Assembly: GCA_963807065.1 (NCBI GenBank)
Contig: CAWDZQ010000002.1
Coordinates: 186,001-250,000, forward strand
Source: CAWAND01 sp963807065
Lineage (GTDB): Bacteria; Chloroflexota; Anaerolineae; Anaerolineales; E44-bin32
Direction of reading: 5' to 3'
DNA length: 64,000 nucleotides
The translations under genes and the position numbers were made by a program. The stretch's first letter is position 1, and each line of letters opens with the position of its first letter. Positions 9,677 to 18,598 of this stretch are shown one piece after another. A model generated the notes under the pieces. That model searched no databases. It was not told where the DNA came from and saw only the letters and a program-made list of their open reading frames with translations.

Positions 9677-10287
9677 GAGAATGCTCCTTGGCTGTGTTGA
9701 GCCAGGTCGCACCCTCAGCTCACCATCAACAAAAAACCGGCAGCCCTATGCTGCCAGTCATAGAGATTGTCAGACAGGGATCCCATGTCCTCTGTCTCGA
9801 GCCGCACTATACCACGCCCACGTGGCTGAGTCTATGGCCGGCGACGCCCCCCGACGGTGGAGCCATCTTGGCAGCCGCGTTCCCCAGCTCATTGTGCGAG
9901 GGAAATCGCAATAGATCCGGACCTCACCCGCCCGAGCCGAGAAGCCCCGCTCCAATCCAACATTAATTTGTCCGGTTTGACATGCCAACTCGGCGGGCGA
10001 TACAATTTTGGGGTGCCGATGCTTTCCCGAAGGCCGACTCCAAGCCCGACCGGGGGCCGTCCGAAGGGCAGCACGGTTCTCCGATCCCCGTTCCCAATGG
10101 GGGTGATCGGCCAATTTGTGAAGATCTTCACAAATTGGATGCTTTCAAAGACCCGGCTCGGGATGGCTGATCCCAATTCGACCCGGACAGGAAAGGAGGT
10201 TCGACCACCACAAAACGAAGATGATCAGACTTTGTTGAGGTAGTTCAACCCTTAGACGGTAGATCAGTGTATAGGTAGGAGTTGAAG
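9677..10287. other. Divergent intergenic region between helicase and xylose-type ABC operon
   Basis: About 610 bases without a credible gene. It holds a perfect 28-bp palindrome (10111-10138). A TATAGG at 10270-10275 is a weak -10 candidate for the + strand transporter operon. Short frames on both strands have no ribosome sites and no protein-like composition. Confidence 0.5.
10111..10138. promoter_or_regulatory. Perfect 28-bp palindrome with Rex/CRP-like core
   Basis: The sequence is fully self-complementary over 28 bases with core TTGTGA-AGATCT-TCACAA. It is about 150 bases upstream of the binding-protein gene of the sugar importer. The core matches the Rex operator pattern (TTGTGA-N6-TCACAA) and also the CRP pattern TGTGA-N6-TCACA. 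The same core recurs at 13706, 34481 and 60427. Confidence 0.6.
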
Positions 10288-11475
10288 ATGAAAAGCAAGA
10301 TGTTAAAGCTCGTCACCTCGGTGATGGTCCTAGGCCTCGCCGCCGCAGCCTGCGGCCCAGCGGCCACCCCCACAACCGCCGCCACATCGGCACCAACCTC
10401 AGTTATGCCTCAGGCCACGGCGACGGAAGCCATGTCATCCACCTCAGCGCCGACCCAAGCTGCCAGCAGCGGAGGCACGATCGCCTTGCTGCTGCCGGAA
10501 ACCAAGACGACCCGTTATGAGACCGCCGACAAGCCGGACTTCGAAGCCAAGTTCCAACAGCTGTGCCCGGACTGCCAGATCATCTACAGCAACGCCAACC
10601 AGGACGCCAACGCCCAGCTATCGCAAGCGGAAGCGGCCCTGACCAACGGCGCCAAGGTGTTGGTGCTCGACCCCGTGGACTCGGCCTCGGCCGGCGCCAT
10701 CGCCGACAAGGCCAAGGCCCAAGGCGTGCCCGTCATCGCCTACGACCGGCTGATCCTCAACTCGGACGGCGTCAACTACTACATCTCCTTCAACAACGTC
10801 AAAGTTGGCCAGCTTCAGGCGCAGAGCCTGGTGGACGCGCTGAACGCCATGAGCGTTTCCAAGCCGCAGATCGTGATGATCAACGGCTCTCCGACGGATA
10901 ACAACGCCAGCCTGTTCAAGCAGGGGGCCCACAGCGTGTTCGACCCGCTGGTGACCTCCGGCGACCTGACCATCGCCAAGGAATACGACACGCCCGACTG
11001 GAGCCCGGATCAGGCGCAGAACGAGATGCAGCAGGCCCTGACGGCCATGAACAATCAGGTTGACGGGGTGTACGCCGCCAACGACGGCACCGCTTCCGGC
11101 GCCATCGCTGCCATGAAGGCCGCCGGCCTGAGCCCGCTGCCTCCGGTGACCGGGCAAGACGCGGAACTGGCAGGTATCCAGCGCATCCTGACGGGTGAGC
11201 AATACATGACGGTCTACAAGGCGATCAAGCCTGAAGCCGAAGCCGCTGCCCAGCTCGCGTATGACCTGATGAAGGGCACCAGCGTGCCGGACAGCATGAC
11301 CAACGGCGATACGACCAACAACGGCTCCATCGACGTTCCCTCCGTCTTGCTGACCCCGGTGGCCGTCACCAAGGACAACATCGCCGACACCGTGGTAGCC
11401 GATGGGTTCTGGACCATCGACCAGATCTGCACCGCCGACTACGCAGACGCCTGCACCGCAGCGGGTCTGAAGTAG
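10288..11475 (+). CDS. Sugar ABC transporter binding lipoprotein (XylF-like)
   Basis: This is a periplasmic-binding-fold type I lipoprotein of 395 residues. A signal peptide ends in the lipobox LAAAACG, followed by a Thr/Ala/Ser-rich linker of about 45 residues that tethers it to the membrane. The mature domain begins IALLLPETKTTRYETAD and carries the CUT2 pattern VLVLDPVDSASAGAIADKAKAQGVPVIAYDR, closest to D-xylose-binding XylF/ChvE. I start it at ATG 10288 with AGGAG six bases upstream; a TTG six bases earlier is less likely. It heads a three-gene CUT2 importer operon and is separated from the ATPase gene by a perfect 13-bp hairpin. Xylose is the best guess for substrate, supported by xylA and xylB 8 kb away, but other pentoses or hexoses are possible. 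Confidence 0.88.
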   Translation: MKSKMLKLVTSVMVLGLAAAACGPAATPTTAATSAPTSVMPQATATEAMSSTSAPTQAASSGGTIALLLPETKTTRYETADKPDFEAKFQQLCPDCQIIYSNANQDANAQLSQAEAALTNGAKVLVLDPVDSASAGAIADKAKAQGVPVIAYDRLILNSDGVNYYISFNNVKVGQLQAQSLVDALNAMSVSKPQIVMINGSPTDNNASLFKQGAHSVFDPLVTSGDLTIAKEYDTPDWSPDQAQNEMQQALTAMNNQVDGVYAANDGTASGAIAAMKAAGLSPLPPVTGQDAELAGIQRILTGEQYMTVYKAIKPEAEAAAQLAYDLMKGTSVPDSMTNGDTTNNGSIDVPSVLLTPVAVTKDNIADTVVADGFWTIDQICTADYADACTAAGLK

Positions 11476-11539
11476 GGATCGCGGCCTCCGCATCATCTCT
11501 CGCCCGAAGGCAGACGGTGATGCCGGACGACAACCCTCT

Positions 11540-11572
11540 GGAGCAGCCGCGGCCAGGTGCCGCGGCTGCTCC
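11540..11572 (+). terminator. Intercistronic hairpin after the binding-protein gene
   Basis: A perfect 13-bp GC-rich stem (11540-11552 with 11560-11572) encloses a 7-base loop between the XylF-like and ATPase genes, 65 bases after the stop. No T-tract follows, so it probably stabilises the 3-prime end of the binding-protein message or attenuates read-through, and does not terminate fully. Confidence 0.7.
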
Positions 11573-11587
11573 AAGTGGAGAGTGCGC

Positions 11588-12394
11588 ATGAACCAACCCA
11601 ATTCAGCACCAATCCTTGAGCTCAAGGGGATCAGCAAACGCTTCGGCGCCGTCCAGGCGCTGGATTCGGTAGATTTCGAGGCCTACGCCGATCAGGTCGT
11701 GGGTTTGGTCGGCGACAACGGCGCCGGCAAGTCGACGCTGGTCAAGATCATTTCCGGGGTGTATCAGCCGGACGAAGGGACATTTTCCTTCGAGGGCAGG
11801 CCTGTGAACATCGACCAGCCGTCGGACGCCACCCGGCTCGGAATCGAGACCGTCTACCAGGATCTGGCGCTGTGTGACAACCTCGACGTGGTAGGAAATC
11901 TCTACCTAGGCCGTGAATTGCTGCGGCCGTTGATCCCCGGCTTGTTGTCCACCATGGATGAAATCGAGATGGAGCAGACGGCTCTCAGGCTTGTCGGAGA
12001 TCTGCATGTCACGCTCCCCTCTGTCCGCGAAGAGGTCGCCAGCCTCTCCGGCGGTCAGCGGCAGTCGGTGGCCGTGGCCCGGGCCGTGCTCTGGAACTCC
12101 AAGGTTTTGCTCCTTGACGAACCGACGGCCGCCCTGGGTGTGGAGCAAACCCAGCAGGTCAAGGCCCTGATCAAACGCCTGCGCCAGCGCGGCCTAGCCG
12201 TGGTGATCATCAGCCACAATTTGGCAGATATCTTCGATGTCTCCGATCGCATCATAGTGCTGCGCTTGGGCCACCGTGTGGCCACCTTTGACACCAAGGA
12301 CACCAACGCCGAGTCCGTCGTTGGAGCCATCACCGGTGCCGAGTTCGGCGCACTGGACTCGGAGTCGAAGTCCAAGAGAGGCTCGAATGCTTGA
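11588..12394 (+). CDS. Sugar ABC transporter ATPase (CUT2, single ABC domain)
   Basis: The 268-residue protein has one complete ATP-binding cassette: Walker A GDNGAGKST, Q-loop TVYQDLALCDNL, signature LSGGQRQSVAVARA, Walker B VLLLDEPTAALG and the switch His in IISHN. Classical XylG/RbsA proteins have two cassettes in about 500 residues; this one has one, as in FrcA-type importers, so it must act as a homodimer. ATG 11588 follows GGAGAG at a workable distance; GTG 11582 is too close. The 3-prime end overlaps the permease gene by 8 bases, giving translational coupling. Confidence 0.92.
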   Translation: MNQPNSAPILELKGISKRFGAVQALDSVDFEAYADQVVGLVGDNGAGKSTLVKIISGVYQPDEGTFSFEGRPVNIDQPSDATRLGIETVYQDLALCDNLDVVGNLYLGRELLRPLIPGLLSTMDEIEMEQTALRLVGDLHVTLPSVREEVASLSGGQRQSVAVARAVLWNSKVLLLDEPTAALGVEQTQQVKALIKRLRQRGLAVVIISHNLADIFDVSDRIIVLRLGHRVATFDTKDTNAESVVGAITGAEFGALDSESKSKRGSNA

Positions 12395-13634
12395 CCCAGC
12401 TGCAGATGGCGAGAAGGACCCGCCCTCATCCCTTGCTTCGAGGCTCCAGTATCTCATCCCCCAGCGCCTGACGGACGGTGATTTGGGCTCTCTGCCGATC
12501 CTGATCGGATTGGCCGTCATCGCCGGCATCTTTCAGATGGCCAATCATCATTTCCTTTCCCCGTTGAACCTGACCAATCTGGTGGTCCAGATCTCGGCCA
12601 TCGGCACCATTTCCGTGGGGGTGGTCCTGGTGCTCCTCATCGGAGAAATCGATCTGTCGGTCGGCGCCGTCAGCGGCCTCACGGCCGGGGTGATGGCGGT
12701 GTTTGCGGTCAAATCCGGATGGCCCGGGCCGCTGGCCGTGCTGGCCGGAATCCTGGCCGGTGCCGGGATCGGGCTGCTGCAGGGAGCCTGGTTTGCCAAA
12801 CTCCACGTGCCCTCCTTCGTGGTCACTCTGGCGGGATACCTGGGCTGGCAGGGCGCCCTGCTCTACGTCCTGGGAAGCACTGGCACGATCAACCTCAACG
12901 ATCCCTTCATTGTCGGTTTGGCCAATACGCGCATGCCTGTCTGGTTCGGCTGGGCTTTGGCCGGCCTGCTCCTATCGGTCTTTGGCTGGCGCGTGCTCGC
13001 CGACTGGTCCCGCCGGAAGAAGCTCCATCTGCAGGTCGCCTCCGGCTGGTCCATTGCGGGGCGGATCGGCATCGTCGCCGTGGCCGCTCTGGGGTCGGTC
13101 ACCCTAATGAGCGTCAACCGCAACCCGGTGAAGGGTGGCCCTGCCATCAGCGGTGTCCCATCGGCTATCCTGGCCCTGTTAGCCTTCGTCATCTGTTTCG
13201 ATTTGATCCTGCGGCGCACGCGCTTCGGCCGGGCCGTTTTTGCCGTCGGCGGGAATGTAGAAGCCGCTCGGCGAGCCGGGATCGACGTCGATCGTTTGCG
13301 CATCACCATCTTCGTGCTCTGTTCCGCCCTGGCTGCCGCCGGCGGCCTGCTGGCCGGGTCCCGCCTTCAGGCAGTCAACCAGTCATCGGGGAGCGGGGAC
13401 GTCCTTCTCAATGCCATCGCGGCTGCCGTCATCGGCGGCACCAGCCTGTTCGGGGGACGCGGCAGCACGTGGGCGGCCCTGCTGGGGGCGTTGGTGATCG
13501 GCTCGATTTCCAATGGGATGGACTTGCTGGCTTTCGCGTCTTCGGTCAAGTTCATGGTGACCGGGGCGGTGCTGCTCTTGGCCGTGACGGTGGACGCCCT
13601 TGGACACTCCCGCCGAGAACAGAGCGGGACCTAG
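12387..13634 (+). CDS. Sugar ABC transporter permease (XylH-like)
   Basis: The 415-residue protein is a CUT2 permease of the BPD_transp_2/XylH type with about ten to eleven hydrophobic segments. The family signature LIGEIDLSVGAVSGLTAG lies near residue 85, the EAARRAGI coupling motif near residue 293, and GGTSLFGGRGSTWAALLGALVIG near the C-terminus. The start ATG 12387 overlaps the ATPase stop (ATGCTTGA) and has GAGAGG five bases upstream. It forms the membrane channel for the binding protein and ATPase encoded before it. The operon ends here, and a convergent EamA gene ends 83 bases further on. Confidence 0.92.
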   Translation: MLDPAADGEKDPPSSLASRLQYLIPQRLTDGDLGSLPILIGLAVIAGIFQMANHHFLSPLNLTNLVVQISAIGTISVGVVLVLLIGEIDLSVGAVSGLTAGVMAVFAVKSGWPGPLAVLAGILAGAGIGLLQGAWFAKLHVPSFVVTLAGYLGWQGALLYVLGSTGTINLNDPFIVGLANTRMPVWFGWALAGLLLSVFGWRVLADWSRRKKLHLQVASGWSIAGRIGIVAVAALGSVTLMSVNRNPVKGGPAISGVPSAILALLAFVICFDLILRRTRFGRAVFAVGGNVEAARRAGIDVDRLRITIFVLCSALAAAGGLLAGSRLQAVNQSSGSGDVLLNAIAAAVIGGTSLFGGRGSTWAALLGALVIGSISNGMDLLAFASSVKFMVTGAVLLLAVTVDALGHSRREQSGT

Positions 13635-13705
13635 CCGGCAGCCCGTGACGGCTCTCACCACCTCAAACTGACCTGATCAGATCCCCTGACCCCCCTTCGT
13701 CCCGA

Positions 13706-13723
13706 TTGTGAGAGTTTTCACAA
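13706..13723. promoter_or_regulatory. Rex/CRP-like palindrome between convergent genes
   Basis: TTGTGA-GAGTTT-TCACAA is the same palindrome as at 10111-10138. Here it lies between the end of the xylose-type operon and the end of the EamA gene, and it overlaps the EamA stop codon. The position does not suit transcription initiation of either neighbour, so it may act as a weak bidirectional terminator or belong to a dispersed palindrome family. Confidence 0.5.
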
Positions 13724-14680
13724 ACCGTTTGGCCGCGCCCCAAGACGCGGCCAAGCGAGCAGGCTCACGCCCCCCACCACAAGCACCGCGCCCGCCAGCT
13801 GCAGGCCATCCAATCTTTCTCCCAACAGCAGATAGGACAACACGGCAGCGAAGGCGACCTCCGAGTTGGAAGTAATGGAGGCCACGCTGGCCTGTGGGCG
13901 GTGCAACCCGGCCGTGTACAGGCCGAACCCGGCCACCGTCGTGAACAGGACCAATCCAGCGAAGGAAGCCAGCACCCGAGGCTGGAACGACCAGGGCATC
14001 GCCGCCTGGCCAACTTGGAACGGCAGGAGTGCCAGGGCGGCGAATCCGAAGACATACACCAGAATGGTCCACGAACTGTAGGAACCGGCGAGCTTCTTTC
14101 CGATGAGAGAGAAGGATCCGTACAACAGCGCCGAGAGCAGCGCCACGCCAAACCCAGTCAAGGTGATGCTCATCCCCTGAAGCCGGTCCAAACGCGCAAT
14201 GAGGACGACCCCAGCCAGAGCCAAAAGAATCGCCAACAACTTGAGCCGCGTCAGGGGCTCCTTCCACACAACCCAGGCGGCCAGGGTCACGAAGAGGGGG
14301 GCGAGGCATTGGATCACGGTTGAAATCGACACGCCGTTGAGCAGGATGGACGTGTTCCACAAGACGTGGAATGCGCCTATGCCGATGGCGCCCATGCCGG
14401 CCAGCCAGGGGAGGTCTTGCCGCCGGACCCGGAGAAGCACAGGCCGAAACACGGCCAGCCCGATGAGCAGCGCACAGAAGGTGAACAAGTCACGCCAAAA
14501 CGCCAGCCCCACGGCCCGCATTCGGCTTCCATCCGAGATGTAGCGGATGAAGATGCCGGAGGTCGACCAACAAGCCGTCGCCAGCAGGACCATCGCGAAT
14601 CCAGGGGAATTGGAGGTCGTGACGCCGCCCTCATCGACCCGGCTCCAGGCCCGGATGGCTGCGGCCGGGTCAGCCTTCAT
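13718..14680 (-). CDS. EamA/DMT-family metabolite exporter
   Basis: The 320-residue protein has ten hydrophobic segments arranged as two EamA repeats (about residues 27-160 and 170-310), the pattern of drug/metabolite transporters such as RhaT or amino-acid exporters. The first repeat begins with FAMVLLATACWSTSGIFIRY. Its ATG overlaps the stop of the upstream gene by one base (TAATG), so it is translationally coupled to the corrinoid-activator-like gene and is the last gene of the ammonia-lyase operon. It may export or import a product of that pathway; the substrate cannot be read from the sequence. Confidence 0.85.
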   Translation of the reverse strand: MKADPAAAIRAWSRVDEGGVTTSNSPGFAMVLLATACWSTSGIFIRYISDGSRMRAVGLAFWRDLFTFCALLIGLAVFRPVLLRVRRQDLPWLAGMGAIGIGAFHVLWNTSILLNGVSISTVIQCLAPLFVTLAAWVVWKEPLTRLKLLAILLALAGVVLIARLDRLQGMSITLTGFGVALLSALLYGSFSLIGKKLAGSYSSWTILVYVFGFAALALLPFQVGQAAMPWSFQPRVLASFAGLVLFTTVAGFGLYTAGLHRPQASVASITSNSEVAFAAVLSYLLLGERLDGLQLAGAVLVVGGVSLLAWPRLGARPNGL

Positions 14681-16278
14681 TACCGGCTTGCATTTAGTCC
14701 GGTGGCTTCAGGGGTGAGCGCCATCGCATCCACATATCGCTGCATGAAATTGGGCTCCAGGTCGAGGTCGACCTGTTGTGCTTGCTCAGCCAGAGCTTCG
14801 CCTCGGGCAAACCCATCGTCGAATAAGAACTTGGCTGCCCCGAAACCGGCCCCATTGGCGATCGTCTCCACCGTCTCCCGGCTGAAAGGCGGAATCATCC
14901 CCAGCGAGAGCACGGCATCAATCTCCACCTGCCCCCCAAAGGACCCCGTCAGGATCACCTGCCGCATGTCGCCGGGGGCCAAGTTGAGTTTCGCCATCAG
15001 GATATTGATGGCGGCGCGGATGGCAGCCTTGGCTTTTTGAAGCTCGCGGATGTCCCACTGTGTCAGATAGAGGCCTGTGCCAGGCACGAGATTGAGCCGG
15101 GCGGCGCCCGTCGAGTCCCGATCGAATCGGCCTGCCAACAAGGAAGGCTTGGCGGAAAAGCGGCCATTGGGCTCTATCAAGCCCGACCGGCGCAGTTCGT
15201 GGACCAAGCTCATCAGGCCCGATCCTGTCATCCCGATGGGCAATTCTTTGGCGATCGTGTCGAACGCCAGGTCACCGTCAGACCAGGACGCCCGGACGAT
15301 CGCACCGTCCACCGCCCGACTGCCACAGGAGATGTTGACCCCTTCAAACGCCGGCCCGGCGGCCGTCGAAGCCGTCAGGATGCGTTGCCCGTCGGTCACC
15401 ATCACTTCCCCATTGGTCCCCAGGTCGATGGCGGCCTTCGGCCCATCCACCTGATCGAAACCGAACTGGACCATGCAGGCCAGTGCATCCGACCCCACGA
15501 ATCCGCCGATAAGCGGGGGGAGCATCACCTGAACGCTTTCGGGAAAAATGCCTTCCATCATGCGGCCGGCGTCCTTGATCGCATGGCGTTCAAAGGGTTG
15601 AAAGGGCATCTGGGCCAGGCTCTCCACGGGCAGACCCGTAAGCAGGTGGTGCATGGCCGTGTTGCCGACGATGGTGGCTCGTGCCACGCACTGCAGGATT
15701 TTCTCAGGCAGGTGCAAGCCATCAACCGCCTGGTTGATGGACGCCAGAGCCAGCCGCCTCAGCCGATCCCGATCTTCATCCCGGTTGATGGCGGCGTTCA
15801 GACGGGAAATCACATCGGCGCCGTACACGGTCTGCTGATTGAGACTCCCCGAGCCCGCACAAACTTCACCGTCATCCAGCATCACCAGGAAGGCAGCCAC
15901 TGTGGTCGTCCCAAGGTCGATCGCCAGGCCGATCGGGGCCTGGCTGCGTTTGTACCGGTTGCTGCTGCGGAAGATCTTGTTTGAATAGACCACGATCGGC
16001 GAAAGGACCACTCGGGTGTCCCCGGCCACCGTCGCCCTGCAGGCCAGCCGGCTGTTGAGCGCTAACTCGCCGGCTGTCAGGTGCTCGAGTTCCACCTCAT
16101 CCGGCGGCGCGACGCCCTTCTCGGCCAACACCTTGCACAACCCACAGATGCCGCGTCCAGCGCAGGGCTGCTCTAAAGGAAGGCCAGTCCCGGCGATCAC
16201 ATCGCCGATGATTTGACCAACCTCGGCAGTGGTGGATTTTGTCGTCTCGCCGTAGATCACGGTCACATTGGGCATCAA
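14680..16278 (-). CDS. Ferredoxin-ASKHA protein, reductive activator of corrinoid enzymes (RACE/RamA-like)
   Basis: The 532-residue protein starts with a plant-type [2Fe-2S] domain with ligands C39, C45, C48 and C80 (CAGRGICGLC ... RLACRATV). A linker leads to an ASKHA ATPase domain: AIDLGTTTVAAFLV near 118, VGNTAMHHLL, AIDLGTNGEVMV, TASTAAGPAFEG and LTGSFGG near the end. This architecture is that of RACE proteins, which use ATP to reduce inactive Co(II) corrinoid cofactors of methyltransferases. No corrinoid protein or methyltransferase gene is next to it. GGGAGG precedes the TTG at 16278 by 8 bases and the ATG at 16275 by 11, so either may be used. Upstream lies a small 4-Cys Fe-S protein, and an EamA exporter is coupled downstream. 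Confidence 0.88.
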   Translation of the reverse strand: MMPNVTVIYGETTKSTTAEVGQIIGDVIAGTGLPLEQPCAGRGICGLCKVLAEKGVAPPDEVELEHLTAGELALNSRLACRATVAGDTRVVLSPIVVYSNKIFRSSNRYKRSQAPIGLAIDLGTTTVAAFLVMLDDGEVCAGSGSLNQQTVYGADVISRLNAAINRDEDRDRLRRLALASINQAVDGLHLPEKILQCVARATIVGNTAMHHLLTGLPVESLAQMPFQPFERHAIKDAGRMMEGIFPESVQVMLPPLIGGFVGSDALACMVQFGFDQVDGPKAAIDLGTNGEVMVTDGQRILTASTAAGPAFEGVNISCGSRAVDGAIVRASWSDGDLAFDTIAKELPIGMTGSGLMSLVHELRRSGLIEPNGRFSAKPSLLAGRFDRDSTGAARLNLVPGTGLYLTQWDIRELQKAKAAIRAAINILMAKLNLAPGDMRQVILTGSFGGQVEIDAVLSLGMIPPFSRETVETIANGAGFGAAKFLFDDGFARGEALAEQAQQVDLDLEPNFMQRYVDAMALTPEATGLNASR

Positions 16279-16464
16279 CTCAGGCGCCTCCCTGGCGCGC
16301 CTCGTTCCCCGCCTTCAGTAACATCCATGAGCCCTGTAGAACCCCACGACCCGAGATGAGCGCCCTTCGAAACTTGAATGTGCAACCCATGCGTGTTGGT
16401 CCCCTGCTTGGGCAGGGCGATGCCCGCTCATCGAATGGGCACAAGCCGGGGAGGTCATCAGCGA

Positions 16465-17016
16465 TCAATGGGCAAGCTCGTCCCCTGCCGGCCCTGGGAT
16501 CAACGCTCTGATTTCAAACAAGTTGCCAAGGTGGGCGTCTTCCAGCAATACGGGGCAATCCTCCGGCACACGTCGGTGAGCCACGAGCTTGAGAGCAAAT
16601 ATGAAGCAGGTGGGCTCTCCACACTTCTGGCAGTTGGACCGAGGCAGCAGCTTGTAGACGTCCGTCGGCACCGGACGCTGGTGGGTTTCAAAGTCGGGGG
16701 TGATGTCCGCCCGCCGTGACCAGGTCCAATTCACGAGTTCGACAAGCTCGTCCAGTTGGGTGATGGCCTGTGCTCGATCTTCAACATTGGCCACCGCGAT
16801 CTGCGTGGCGTGGAACGAGACGGGCAGGCCGCCCATCTTGCAGGTTAGGGCTTCGGCACGCGGATGATAAACCGCTCCCACCAGGCAGGCGTTCAGCAGA
16901 GGCAGCACCCCGCGAATATCCGCCTCCAAGTGAGCGATCGCCGCGAAGCTCTCAGTGCCCGGTTCGCAGGGCGGGGTAAACACTTCGAGTGTGTAATCCT
17001 GGATCAGCCCCGCCAT
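16465..17016 (-). CDS. 4-Cys Fe-S domain protein (corrinoid/Fe-S protein-type cluster motif)
   Basis: The 183-residue protein begins at ATG 17016, preceded by GGAGGAG; a longer upstream frame is discarded. The first 110 residues match nothing I recognise. The C-terminal part, VYKLLPRSNCQKCGEPTCF with C129, C132, C137 and C154, is the [4Fe-4S] domain (PF04060) found at the N-terminus of the corrinoid/Fe-S protein large subunit and in related redox proteins. It sits between the ammonia-lyase gene (58 bases upstream) and the RACE-like gene, so it probably passes electrons to or from the activator. The combination suggests a redox module for a corrinoid enzyme encoded elsewhere. Confidence 0.72.
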   Translation of the reverse strand: MAGLIQDYTLEVFTPPCEPGTESFAAIAHLEADIRGVLPLLNACLVGAVYHPRAEALTCKMGGLPVSFHATQIAVANVEDRAQAITQLDELVELVNWTWSRRADITPDFETHQRPVPTDVYKLLPRSNCQKCGEPTCFIFALKLVAHRRVPEDCPVLLEDAHLGNLFEIRALIPGPAGDELAH

Positions 17017-17074
17017 TTTCTCCTCCGGGGGCACGCGCTGCCCCCTGCCAGGGACGTCGGGTTCGCGTTGCGCC

Positions 17075-18598
17075 TTAGCCCAACTTACCGACCGCTCCTT
17101 CCACGGCGGCCAATATGTCACCGGACTTGACCAGGTCATGCATTCGGTTGTGATCGGGGTACAGCGGCCGATCCACGTCGAGGTGCTTCACATGCTCGCG
17201 GATCACTTGACGCGCCGCCTGAATGCCCGTTCCCGGTGTGAAATCGCGGAAATCAAGAGCTTGAGCCGCAGCCATCAGTTCGATGCCCACCACCCCGTAC
17301 GCATTGTCCAGTATCTGGTCGTTCTTCAGAGCGGTGTTCATCCCCATGGACACAAAGTCTTCCTGGTCTGCCGCGGCCGGAATGGATTGAATGCTGGCCG
17401 GCGCGGACAGGATGCGCTGCTCGACGATCAAATGGTCCGCCGTGTACTGGGACAACATCATCCCGGAATAGAAGCCGGGTTCATGGGCCAGGAAGTCTGG
17501 AAGCCCCCCCGAAAGCGCTGGATTCGTCAGCCGGTTCATCCGCCGCTCTGACATCACGGAAACCATGGTGACGGCGGCCCCGGCCATGTCCATAGGCAGG
17601 GACACGGGCGAACCCTGGAAGTTGGCCCCCGTCAGAGTGAGCTTTGTCTCGGGAACAAACACCGGGTTGTCGCCGACGCCGTTCAGTTCGATCTCCACCT
17701 GGGAGCGGGCGTAGGCCAAAGCGTCGCGGGCCGCCCCGATCACCTGGGGCGTCGAACGCATCGAGTAGGCATCCTGAACCTTGGTCTTCATCTTCCCGGT
17801 CATCAGGTCCGAGCCATCGATCAACTTCATAATGTTCTGGGCGGAGACAATCGCCCCCCGGAACCCCCGCAGCTCGTGCAGCTTGGTCGTGTACGGCTTC
17901 AAGTTTCCGAGGAGGGCTTCGATCGACATCGCCGCCGCGATTTCGGCATGCTTGAGCCAGCGGGTCATATCGAAGATGTGCACGCCGGACAAGGCCGTCA
18001 AGACGTTGGACCCATTGATGGCTGCCAGGCCGTCGCGCGCATGCAGGCCGGGGACGGTCACCCCGGCGCGTCGCATCGCTTCTTCGCCCGGAAGGCGTTC
18101 CCCCTTATAGAACGCCTCACCCTCCCCCATCAGCAGCAGGGCCGCCTGGGCCATCGGCGCCAGATCCCCGCTGGCGCCCACCGACCCCTTCCGGCAAACC
18201 ACCGGTGTAACGCCCTTATTCAACATGTCGACCATCGCCAGAGTGATCTCGGGCCGGCAGCCCGAGTTCCCGTGGGCATGCACATTGATGCGGCTGGTCA
18301 GCGCAGCTCGGACATATTCAGCGGGCAGCGGGTCACCGATGCCAGCGGCGTGGTTATAAACCAGGAATTTCTGAAACTCCTTGACCTGATCGTCGTCGAG
18401 GACCACTTCCGAGAACTCGCCGATCCCGGTGTTGGTGCCGTACATGATCTCTTTCTTGACCAGTTTGTCCTCGACCATGGCCCGGCAAACTCGGATCCGC
18501 TCCAGCGCCTCGGCGGATAATGCTACTTGTTGCTGGTCCCGGGCTATCGCCACCAAGGTTTCAATTGTGAGGGATGAGCCGTCGAGTGTGAGGGTCAT
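17075..18598 (-). CDS. hutH: Histidine/aromatic amino-acid ammonia-lyase
   Basis: The 507-residue protein is a complete MIO-type lyase. The autocatalytic cofactor triad A142-S143-G144 lies in GSVGASGDLAP. Active-site residues match the numbering of Pseudomonas HutH: Y53 (MYGTNTG), H83, N195 (INGSN), then Q275, Y278 and R281 (VQDAYSMR), with a Glu in ADQEDFVSMG. The residue before H83 is Asn where HAL enzymes usually have Ser, so substrate is not certain: histidine to urocanate is likely, but another aromatic substrate is possible. No urocanase or other hut genes are near. It leads an operon with an Fe-S protein, a corrinoid activator and an exporter. GGAGA lies nine bases before the ATG. Confidence 0.85.
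   Translation of the reverse strand: MTLTLDGSSLTIETLVAIARDQQQVALSAEALERIRVCRAMVEDKLVKKEIMYGTNTGIGEFSEVVLDDDQVKEFQKFLVYNHAAGIGDPLPAEYVRAALTSRINVHAHGNSGCRPEITLAMVDMLNKGVTPVVCRKGSVGASGDLAPMAQAALLLMGEGEAFYKGERLPGEEAMRRAGVTVPGLHARDGLAAINGSNVLTALSGVHIFDMTRWLKHAEIAAAMSIEALLGNLKPYTTKLHELRGFRGAIVSAQNIMKLIDGSDLMTGKMKTKVQDAYSMRSTPQVIGAARDALAYARSQVEIELNGVGDNPVFVPETKLTLTGANFQGSPVSLPMDMAGAAVTMVSVMSERRMNRLTNPALSGGLPDFLAHEPGFYSGMMLSQYTADHLIVEQRILSAPASIQSIPAAADQEDFVSMGMNTALKNDQILDNAYGVVGIELMAAAQALDFRDFTPGTGIQAARQVIREHVKHLDVDRPLYPDHNRMHDLVKSGDILAAVEGAVGKLG

Noticed and set aside
10111..10138. The 28-bp palindrome as an intrinsic terminator
   Set aside because: It lies in a divergent gap, 150 bases before a start codon, with no T-tract on either side. 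A protein-binding site is more likely for this copy.
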